Part shown: positions 55,525 through 64,000 of the stretch, piece after piece
Layout of the letters: the number at the start of each line of letters is the position of its first letter
Numbering within the stretch: position 1 is the stretch's first letter
NCBI RefSeq assembly: GCF_019320115.1
Contig: NC_089593.1
Coordinates: forward strand, 14,908,789-14,972,788
Source of the DNA: Miscanthus floridulus
Taxonomy: Eukaryota; Streptophyta; Magnoliopsida; Poales; Poaceae
Direction: 5' to 3'
Length of the DNA: 64,000 nt
The notes under the pieces: model-generated
Told to the model about the DNA's origin: nothing
The model's input: only the letters and a program-made list of their open reading frames with translations
Databases searched by the model: none
Translations under genes and position numbers: made by a program

Positions 55525-57189
55525 TGTCGGTGTTTTGGACCGGCAGGCCCTCAACCGACTAGTGAAAATGTGCTGCGTGCCCCTAATCCTGGATGGTGAT
55601 GCAAAGAGACACAAGGTTTATACTGGTTCAGGCAATAGGTGCCCTATGTCCAGTCTAAGAGAGCGATCTTGTATTCCTTGCACTGAGGTGCTTGTAGTAG
55701 GGGTTTACAAACTGGGCGAGAGAGGGAGCTTGTCCTAGGTCTCTGCGTGGAGCGGCATGGGTTGCTTGAGATGTTGATCTCGTGCAGTGAGGAAGAGTGT
55801 GTGTTATAGAGCGTTGTACGTTGCTTGCATGCATGGTGTCTGTCTGTGTCTGTGTCCGTGTCCGATCCCCCTAGAAATGGCCCCGGTCACTCCCTTTTAT
55901 AGTCGAAGGGAGGCACGGGGACGGTACATGGATTTGCTACGTGGTGTTTTGTGAGCGGAGGCAGCGTGTCCGAGCCCTGTAGCTTGTCACTGTGGCGGCC
56001 TTGTCGGTGGAGCAGCCTTGTCCTCGATGCACTGGAGCGACGCGCCGGTCACGCCTAATCCTATGCGACGTGGGAGCTTCTGTGATGACATGCGCGCCTT
56101 CTTCTGTTGGAGACGTGCTGGTCACTGTATGTTTGACCAGTGCAAGGAGCCAAATGGCCCAGTAGGTGCAGAGGCTGAACCATTGTGGGGGGGCTCGGTG
56201 GGTGCGAGTCCCAAGGCTACAGGGGCCCGAAAGCGGATAGCCGAGGCTCGGAGGGAGCAGTTGGTCTTGTACGCTGATTCCGAGGCTACATAGACCTAGA
56301 CTTGACTCTCCATGCCGCGCTGTCCTTGGAGCAGGTGGGGTTAGGCAGCACAGTGCAGCACGGGTGTCAGCCGTGGGCACAGCGTCGAGCACAGCGACTG
56401 GTAACCCCCGCCCCGTCTTGTCCCAGACGGCATGGTGTCGATGTGACTCCCATCTCGTCGGCCACTCCGCTATATCGTGCCGTCATTCGGCTGACGTCGC
56501 GGGAGTGGTTGGACGCGTTGGTTGGATGTGACGTCCTCGTTCGAGGCCTCGTGGTGTGGGGCCTCGGGCGAGGCGGAGAATCGGTACCTCGTCCGAGGCC
56601 TTACGGGCGGGGCCTCGGGCAAGTCAGAGAATCGGTACCTCGTTCGAGGCCTTGCGGGCGAGGCGGAGAATCGGTACCTCGTCTGAGGCCTTGCGGGTGG
56701 GGCCTTGGGCGAGGCGGAGAATTAGTACCTCGTTCGAGGCCTTGCGGGCAGGGCCTCGGGTGAGGCAGAGAATCGGTACCTTGTCCGAGGCCTTGCGGGC
56801 GGGGCCTTGGGCGAGGCGGAGAATTGGTGCCTCGTTCGAGGCCTTGTAGTTCGGGGCCTCGTGTGAGGTGGAGAATCGGTTCCTCGTCCGAGGCCTCATG
56901 GTTCGGGGCCTCGAGCGAGGCAGAGAATTGGTTCCTTGTCCGAGGCCTCGTGGTTCTGGGCCTCGAGCGAGGCGGAGAGTCGGTTCTCCGTCCGAGGCCT
57001 CGTGGTTTCGCTCTGGGCCAAGCCCACTTCGGGTGAGCTCGGATATTGTTCGAGGTGGGCCGGGCGGTCCAGCCGAGCCTCGGATAAGGTGAGGGTTTGC
57101 CGGTGGTTGTTTCTTAGTTTTGATTTTTACAAGGTCTAAGCGATCTTTTTGGCTCTTGCTTACGGGACCCCTTTTTATGATACCCGACA
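55525..57189 (-). repeat. 3' LTR of the Tat-lineage element (1,665 bp)
   Basis: Ends TGTCGGTGTTTTGG (left) and ...ATACCCGACA (right) form the short inverted TGTCGG/CCGACA termini. The minus-strand PPT is the purine-rich GGCTCGGGGGCTAC immediately right of 57189. The LTR includes a nine-unit minisatellite (about 56560-57005). Confidence 0.85.
56560..57005 (+). repeat. 52-bp minisatellite in LTR
   Basis: Nine diverged units, mostly 50-53 bp with one short unit, each containing GCGAGGCGGAGAATCGGTAC and CTCGTCCGAGGCCTTGCGGG. The CGAGGC and GCCTCG words make neighbouring units able to pair. Several frames stay open across it by chance, so those ORFs are ignored. Confidence 0.9.
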
Positions 57190-57450
57190 GTAGCCCCCGA
57201 GCCTCGGGGAGAGTGTGAGCGCTCTTCCTGAGGTTTTGACGAGACTTGGCTCACGGCAACTCCTGGCGGGATGGTATTTTGTACTCGAGGCCTCGGTGGG
57301 TGCGCGCGAGCGCACCCGCCGGTTGTAGCCCCCGAGGCCCTAGAGGAGTGGATTTATTCCTCCAGGGGCTTTTCTCATGTTGAGCGAGGGGTTTTTATCG
57401 CGTTTGCCGAGCCCTCGAGTGCATGTTCGGGTCACTGAATCTCGACTTGG

Positions 57451-58506
57451 TTGCAGGAAGAGCCCTCGAGCCTCTGCTCGGAGCAAGAGGGCGATCAGGA
57501 GCTTCCCTATCTTTTTTGTGCGGCCCTCGTGCATCCTTTTCGTTCAGAAGGAGGGTGGAGTATGCCAGGCTATCCTCGGTGGGAGCGAGCAGTGACACCT
57601 CCGGTGAGCTATTATTGGGTAAGTCCGAGTGGAGGCCCATGCCCCATTCGATAGGGGTTGGCTAGCGGTCCAGAGACGCACTCCAAAAGTACCAGAGGGC
57701 TTCTCTAGTGGGTCCCAGGGCCGTTCGATTGGCCCTGGGGGCTCGGTGCCTCCCTACGGTGGGATTCCATTCAGAGACCTCCCTGCCGGTCTCGAACACA
57801 ACTTAGGGCATCCCAAGCAATTGCTTGCTTGGGCCTCGGCCATGTACAGGCTCGCCCATAGTCATCCCTAACTCTGTTTGTCCTAGGGCAGTTGTCGAGA
57901 CCCTCGGGGGCCCAGCCTTCGAACCCCTGGGCCGTAATGGGCTCGGTGCCCAGTTCCTTAGTCTAAAAGGAATCGGGTTGGTTGCAGAAAGAGCCCCCGA
58001 GCCTCTCCTCGAAGCAAGAGGGTGATCAGGAGTTTCTTCGTCTTTTTTGTGTGGCCCTCGCGCATCCCTTTCGTTCGGAAGGAGATGTGGAGTATGCCAG
58101 GCTACCCTCGGTGGGCGCGAGCAGTGACACCTCTGGTGAGCTGTTACCGGGTAAGTCCGAGTGGAGGCCCATGCCCCATTCGATAGGGGTTGGCTAGTGG
58201 TCTAGAGATGCACTCCAAAAGTACCATAGGGCTTCTCTAGTGGGTCCGAAAGCCGTTCGATTGGCCCTAGGGGCTCGGTGCCTCCCTACGGTGGGATCCC
58301 ATTCAGAGACCTCCCTATCGGTCTCGGACACGACTTAGGGCATCCCAAGCAATTGCTTGCTTGGGCCTCGGCCATGTATGGGCTCGCCCATAGTCATCTC
58401 TGACTCTGTTTGTCCTGGGGCGGCTGTCGAGACCCTTAGGGGCCCAGCCTTCGAACCCCTGGACCGTAACAGGCTCAGTGCCTAGTTCCTTAGTCCGAAA
58501 GGAATC
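57451..58506 (+). repeat. 531-bp tandem duplication
   Basis: 57451-57975 and 57982-58506 are near-identical direct copies beginning TTGCAG(G/A)AAGAGCCC and ending AAAGGAATCGGG. They lie between the LTR and the antisense ORF, in the region that would be its promoter or leader. Confidence 0.9.
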
Positions 58507-58969
58507 GGGTGGGGGATATTCCCCTCCCATCGATTGACAACGGTGGGTGCGCCTTTTGAGGCGGTTCCTCGGGAAGACGGAACGGCGCCTGCCGTTGCTG
58601 TGGTCGGATGCGACGCGACGTCTACGGATGGGACGTTACTGTGTACGCACGATTAATAAGGAAAAGGTGGACGTGTGGGCGGTTTGGTCGGATCTGGATT
58701 AACTACACTAGATCTGAGGGAAACTTCCCCGGTTTCGTCGCCCATCCATTTCGCCCCCTTCCCCCCCTCATAAATACATGACGAGCCTCGCCTCGCCCCT
58801 CCTTACCTTGCTACCTGCATTCGCCCTTTTTGCCCTCGAGCGGTTGCTAAGAACAGAGGAAGAGAGCGTCGGGGAGAAGAAGAGAGAAGGGGGAGAAAAG
58901 GCGAGAGAGAGAGAGAGAGGGATAGCGAGAGCACGCCATACCACCGTAGCCGCATTCTCCACCGCACCC

Positions 58970-61900
58970 ATGGCCGACAGCGCTATTGTCATCCAGGCGG
59001 ATCCCTGGGGTCCGTTCGATGTGTCTGCGGCGATGCTGTAGTCGCTCGTCGACGATGGTCTCCTCCGCCCGGTTACCGACCCCAATAGACCGGAGTGGAT
59101 TGCTCCGGGGGGCGAGCCAGAGCCGAGGCCACGCGATGGCTACATCGTGAGCTTCATGGCCTTCCACGAGCGTGGTCTCGGCTTGCCGGTGGACCGGTTC
59201 ATGCGGGCGCTCCTGCATTGCTACGGCGTGGAGCTCCACAACTTCAACCCCAACTCCATCATGCAGGCGGCCATCTTCGTCGCTGTCTACGAGGGGTACC
59301 TGGGCATCGCCCCCCACTGGGAGCTATGGCTCCACCTCTTTCGAGCGGGGCTCACCACCAAGCTGGCGGGCATGACAGGCACGCAGAAGGCATTGAGGGC
59401 CGACGGTTGCACTCTCCAAGTGCGCCAAGACTGGTCGCCCCTCTACATCCTGGCCCAGCTCATGTCGTCCAACCGTCGTGGTACAACAGCTGGTTCTACC
59501 TCTACAATGATGACGGCGGGCTTCCCCCTATACCGAGCGGGTCGTGGAGAGCCAGCCGGAGAGGTGGAGGTATGGTGTCCCGATGGCTGATCAGCCCAAG
59601 CTACGGCCGCTCCTGGAGGCGCTGGAGAGGCGGCGTAGCCACGGTCTTACAGCGGCTGTGGTCATGGCGGCCTTCCACCGCCAGAGGGTGCTGCCACTGA
59701 TGGCTCGGCGGTAGCGCCTGTTCGAGATGACACCGGATGAGCCAATCGATGGCGTTCGGTTGTCCACCGTCGCCCTCTCCGACGAGGAGATTCTATGTCG
59801 GGTGAGAGAGACGGTGGAGGGGCGGCTGAGGAGCAATGGTCTGACCCCATTCCCGATGCACCCATCACGGGGTACATCTCTCTGGTGAGTCACGCGCCGC
59901 TGCGGCCCCCGAGGCCTCCTTGCTCCTTACATTTTCGATATGTTCCCTTATTTGTGTTTGTCGTTCTTGCAGGGGATGAGGGATGTACGAGCCTCCCCAC
60001 CGCCCGTTCTCGAGGACAAAGAGCGGCGGGCAGTGAATAGGGCGCACACCGAGGTGTACAAGGAGCGGAAGGACACTGAGGAGGCAAGGCGCAAGAGGAA
60101 GAGCCTCGAGCGCGATGAGCTAGAGAAACATCGCCGGCAGCAGAGGCACGATGGTCTCCCGGTGGAGCCATCTCCGTCACCGTCGTTGATGGATTCTTTG
60201 AGTGATGATGATGAGAGCGAGGCAGGGTGGGGTCCTCTAGACCATCTCCCTGACATCAACGGGACTGCGCCCAGGGCATCAGCGAGCAGCCCGGTGTTTC
60301 CAGGAGGAGGAGGAGAGGACGCCTCGGGGCTGGCGATCACCCACCCGGGGGTCGAGGCCGACACACCCAAGGCATGGGCGTTGGGGAAGCGCGCTGTCAA
60401 CCTGATGGGCTTGACGGCGGAGGTGGAACGAGCGACGGCGGGGGTGACCCAATAGCCTCCGCAGAGGGTCAAGGGGGTGTCGGAGTCCGGCGAGGGCCGG
60501 CTGGCACCGGCGGACACGGGGGCCATGCCACCACCGCCACCACCGCCATTGCAGAGGATGAGGGACGCAGTGCGGAAGCTATTGTGTCCCCGTTCGAGGT
60601 AAGTGTTTTGTCAGTGGGGTTTGCAGCATCTCCCACTTGTTCTTTGGTCGTATGCTAACCCCGTGAGTGCTTTGTCTTCAGCCAGAAGCATCAGGCAGAA
60701 GTGCCCACCTTGGCGCCATGTAAGGCACTCAAGGTGAGCACCAGCTCCACCGCCCGATGGGTGGTGGAGGCGCAGGCCGCCATACCACGTGGCGCGGCGT
60801 CGGCTAGGGCTGACTCGAAGGAGCTGGCCGCCCAAGGAGAGGCTACCGAGGTGACCATGAAGCAAGCAGGGGAGGAGGCGCCTATGCCTCGCGTGGCCGA
60901 GGCCCGCGAGTCAGATGAAGCCGGGGCGCCCCCAGTCGCTGAGGCCACCGAGGGTGAGGCCGAGGCCCCTAGGACCTCCGAGGCCAAAGCGGTGGAGGCC
61001 GGGGCTCCGAGGACCACCGAGGCTGAGGTGGCAGAGGCCGGAGCTCTCGGGACCACCAGGGCCAAGGTGGTGGAGGCCGGCGTGGGCGCGGCAAAGCCGG
61101 CGGCCCAGGATATGGAGACAGAGGGGGGGCAAGCTTAAGTACCGCCCCTGGTCCAAGACCCGCCGCCATCGCAGGGGAGCACTCGGGAGGTGGAGGTCCA
61201 TTCGATTTCCTCCAATGATACTTCTCGAGGGAAGGAGGTGGTGGACGCCGAGGCGGCCAGCACCGCGGAGCAGCTAGCTTCGACCTCTGGCGAGGGGAGC
61301 TCGGCCCTCGTCCGGGTACAACTCGAGCCCCGCGGGTGGGATAGCCCGCATGTCTTGTGGTGGAGCCGGGATGACCCTGAGGGGGAGCCTCTGTTCGCCC
61401 TCGAGGACACGGCCGAGGGGGGCGCTGGGACTCCTTCGAGCAATTCCGCCGTCTAGCAGAGCAGTCGCTGCGGACAGCGCTATCCATCATGGCTAACGAC
61501 CTGCCCGGCGTTGCCCAGGTACGCGCTTTCTTTTTTCGTGCTATGTCATCTTTTCCCGAGTTTTCTCGCAGTGCTTGATGTCTGTCCTGCCTATCTAGGA
61601 GCTCGAGGCCCGGTCCCTCATGAAGTCATTGTTCCTCCGGCGGGAGAGGGACGTCTGGGACCAGCTCCGGCAGCAGAAGGACCTGCTCGCCAATGCTAAT
61701 GAGCTTCTATCGATGCGGAGCATGGAGGTAGAGGACCTCCGCCTTCGCTGTGCTGACATGAAGGCCGAGGTGGCCACGGCTCAGGAGTAGGCCGCCCCTT
61801 TGGCGGCGCAGATCAAGGAGCTGGAGGAGGAGCTGACCCGGGTGGTCGGTGAGTGGGACACCTTTAGGTCCCGGGCCGAACAAGTGGAGGCCTCTGCCAA

Positions 61901-62699
61901 GGCCATCACCGGGCAGCTGGAGGCGGAGCAGGGCGCGCACCTGCTGACAAAAGGTGCCCTGGCGGAGGCTCTCAAGGTGGCCGAGGCCTCCCGGGTCAAG
62001 GCCTTAGCTTGGAAGGAAAAGGCCGAGGGTGAGTCCTGTTGAGCTGTGCCCCTTGCTTTGTTTGTTTTTCTTGCGTTCGACTCCTAACTCCCCAATGCGA
62101 TGCAGAGCTAGAGAAGGAGGCTTCTAGGGCGGTCGAGGCCTCTCGGGTTGAGGTCCAAAACTAGAGGGAGAAAGCCGAGGGTTAGTCTCGTAGGCCTTCG
62201 CCCCTGTTTGGCTTATTTCCTTTTGTGCTTAACCCCATCCCTCTTGTCTTGGCGTAGGGTTGGAGAAGGAGGTCTCCCAGGTAGCTGAGGCCTCCGTTGA
62301 AGTGCAGGCAGTGCTTGAGGCCGAGATCCGGGAGGACAATGTGCTGCAGAGCACCACCCGTACCGCCTGCGAGGCCCTGGAGGTTGGGGGGTCGAATCGG
62401 GTAGCTCCCTCGAGAGCCGCTTGATCGCGTTGAGCGGCCGAGTGCATGAGCGGCTCCAAGGGGAGCTGCATACGGGCGTCAAGCGCGCCCTGGCCGTCGT
62501 CTCTTCGCACTATGTCGGCATCGACCTCGAGGCCATCAGCTATGGTTACGTCATGGCTGAGGATGACGAGAAGGCTGAGGAGGAGGTCATGAAGCCAGTG
62601 GAGGCGGCTGAGGCCCCTGGCACGACGCTGGCCAGTTTGTTCAAAGACGAGGTGGTTCCTCCCATCCCGTCTGCCGATGCTGGTGACCCTGAGTCTTGA
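58970..62699 (+). pseudogene. antisense extra ORF of Tat element (Transposase_28 type)
   Basis: The ATG at 58970 opens MADSAIVIQADPWGPFDVS; a TAG at 59039 interrupts, then the frame holds to about 59478. The conserved segment YIVSFMAFHERGLGLPVDRF, ALLHCYGVELHNFNPNSI, EGYLGIAPHWELWLHLFRAG is the 'putative gypsy type transposon' (Transposase_28) domain. A 1-bp frameshift near 59478 moves to another frame. Downstream exons with GT-AG introns (59885-59971, about 60601-60681, 61520-61596, 62030-62105, 62180-62258) encode acidic, Ala/Glu-rich coiled coil ending at TGA 62697-62699. The gene runs opposite to pol. Its role is unknown. With one nonsense and one frameshift it is not intact. Confidence 0.7.
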
Positions 62700-63335
62700 C
62701 TTGGGCCAAAGGGGCCATTTAAATAGATTAGGACTTTACATCATTGTATCATGACGCTTGTGGCCGTCGAGGCCCTTTTAAAGTACTTATGTGTATACGC
62801 ATTTTAATCATTTTTTATTGTATTTCCGAGCCTCTGCCCTCTGTCTCGTCTTTGAACATATCTCTTGCAAAAGACTTCCTCGGAGCCTAAGCTGCCCTTC
62901 GGGCAAAAGGTGGTGAGGAAGTTGTCGTAGCCTAGAGGCATAGGCCGTCTCGCGACTCGGCCGGCCTTTTGGCCCTGAGATAGACTTTCGGTCCTTAGGT
63001 TTTTTACAATCGATTTGTCAGAGTACGCGAGAGAGTTTGGCATAGAAATTTTTTTGAAAATCAATTTTGAAAAATGACTAAAAACGTTGTCTGGGACTGA
63101 GGGGGGTCCCCCCTTCTAGCCCCCAAGGGAGGCTCGGTTCTGCAGAGGCAGAGCCAAGTCTTGTTCGAGCCCCACGGTGGGCACCTCTGCAGAGGTAGAG
63201 CCGAGTCTCCCTTATAGCGTTATTGTAACGCCGATCCCCCATCGATGGGCTCGGGGGGTTTCTCGTAAAATTAGAACAACTAAAGAACGCTTCTTTAATG
63301 TATTTCGAGAAACAATGTATACAATGCTTGGAAAT
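62700..63335. other. spacer between convergent ORFs
   Basis: Non-coding DNA between the antisense ORF and the end of pol. It holds a repeated GGCTCGGTTCTGCAGAGGCA / GCACCTCTGCAGAGGTAGAG motif near 63130-63200 and would contain the convergent 3' ends. Confidence 0.5.
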
Positions 63336-64000
63336 TTAAGGGTAGAAGTGACATAGCTGTTCTATGTTCCAAGCGTTGGTGAGGATTTTGCCCTTCTTGT
63401 TGGCTAGCTTGTAGGTCCCGGGCTTTAGCACTTGAGCGACGATGTACGGACCTTCCCATGGCGGGGTCAGCTTGTGGCGGCCCTTGTTCCTCTGCCTCAG
63501 TCTCAGCACCAGGTCGCCCACCTTCAGGTCTCGGCTTTGAATGCGTTGGGCTTGATTGTGTCATAGGGCTTGCTGGTACTTGGCCGAGTGTAGCAGCGCA
63601 ACATCTCGGGCTTCCTCCAGTTGGTCGAGGGCGTCTTTGCGGGCAGTGCGGTTGCTCTGCTTGTTGTAGGCCTGTAGCCTCGGGGAACCATACTCCAAGT
63701 TAGTGGGGAGGATGGCCTCGGCTCCATAGACCAGGAAGAATGGTGTGAACCCCGTGGCTCGGCTTGGAGTGTTCCTTAGGCTCTAGATGACCGACGGGAG
63801 TTCAGCAAGCCATTTCTTGCCAAATTTCTTCAACCGGTTGTATATTCTTGGCTTGAGGCCCTGTAGGATCATGCCATTAGCACGTTCTACTTGGCTGTTT
63901 GTCCTAGGGTGTCCTATGGCCGACCAGGCCACACAGATGTGGTGGTCATCGCAGAACATCAGGAACTTGTGGCCAGTGAATTGTGTCCCATTGTCTGTGA
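63336..64000 (-). pseudogene. pol integrase C-terminus, Tat-lineage element
   Basis: Minus-strand frame entering from the window edge: integrase catalytic-core segments (HPRTNSQVERANGMI-like, then RNTPSRATGFTPFFLVYGAE) lead to the C-terminal segment VGDLVLRLRQRNKGRHKL, PPWEGPYIVAQVLKPGTYKL and NAWNIEQLCHFYP, stop at 63336. The ending matches Tat-lineage integrase. A TGA at about 63567 and a TAG at about 63787 interrupt it, both consistent with C-to-T decay. No chromodomain follows. Confidence 0.8.

Larger units (their letters stand above)
55525..64000 (-). mobile_element. Tat-lineage Ty3/gypsy element, 3' part (minus strand)
   Basis: From left to right the window shows the 3' LTR (55525-57189), the PPT, a plus-strand (antisense) extra ORF, and the end of integrase on the minus strand, running off the window. 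Antisense extra ORFs between pol and the 3' LTR are known in Tat-lineage elements such as maize Grande. The element begins beyond 64000, so its 5' LTR, PBS and gag are not visible. Confidence 0.85.

Noticed and set aside
56556..57139. Overlapping long ORFs in the Tat LTR
   Set aside because: All come from the 52-bp minisatellite read in different frames.
59147..59590. Host gene interpretation of the Transposase_28-type ORF
   Set aside because: It lies between a 3' LTR and an integrase end in the arrangement known for antisense extra ORFs of Tat-lineage elements.

Overview
This is plant nuclear DNA, almost certainly from a panicoid grass close to sorghum, sugarcane, Miscanthus or maize. The evidence is CACTA transposons with 'TTTGCCGAGTGC' subterminal repeats, chromovirus and Tat-lineage Ty3/gypsy retrotransposons primed by initiator-Met tRNA or carrying an antisense extra ORF, Stowaway, hAT and Harbinger MITEs, and one host gene of the plant CIPK kinase family. 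No tRNA or rRNA genes and no bacterial features were seen. The window is mostly nested transposable elements; the gene-like part is about 41.5-54 kb.

Layout. 0.4-4.1 kb: truncated CACTA element A (minus orientation), cut at 4126 by the LTR of chromovirus A. 4.1-14.2 kb: chromovirus A with a 4.4-kb LTR, a pre-gag ORF, gag and pol, ending in a 100-N scaffold gap. 14.65-21.68 kb: nearly intact 7,028-bp CACTA element B (TSD CCT) with a Tnp2 transposase and a six-exon Ulp1-like protease gene. 22.2-23.3 kb: last exon of a P1B heavy-metal ATPase, split by a 715-bp non-autonomous CACTA (TSD TGC). 24.5-30.1 kb: old tandem segmental duplication, invaded by two Stowaway MITEs and a poly-A retroposon. 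30.19-41.28 kb: complete chromovirus B (TSD ATATC, LTRs 2,788 and 2,809 bp), inserted into a 46-bp-stem microRNA-like foldback.

41.5-48.5 kb: the intact intronless CIPK coding sequence (45154-46479) behind a TATA box and a leader intron. Its promoter region is repeated downstream without a gene, and that copy is split by a 760-bp Harbinger element. 48.9-53.8 kb: a small intact GRF-type zinc-finger gene, a convergent GRF-type gene and a plant-mobile-domain pseudogene. 54.0-55.5 kb: a short LTR with PBS and a copia-like gag remnant. 55.5-64.0 kb: a minus-strand Tat-lineage retrotransposon with 3' LTR, a large spliced antisense extra ORF (Transposase_28 type) and the C-terminal end of integrase.

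The most unusual signal is shared by the two chromoviruses, whose LTRs otherwise look different. Each LTR has a TATA-like box, an AUG-free leader ending in a GTGAGT donor, a 69- or 72-nt acidic exon with the same splice phases at both ends, a 1.0-1.3-kb intron, and a short acidic last exon stopping 220-240 bp before the LTR end. In both cases 36 codons are predicted. The pre-gag ORF and gag start codons of both elements also sit directly behind a splice-acceptor-like NAG. Together this suggests an LTR-embedded spliced mini-gene and a retrovirus-like alternative-splicing programme. This is inference from sequence only.
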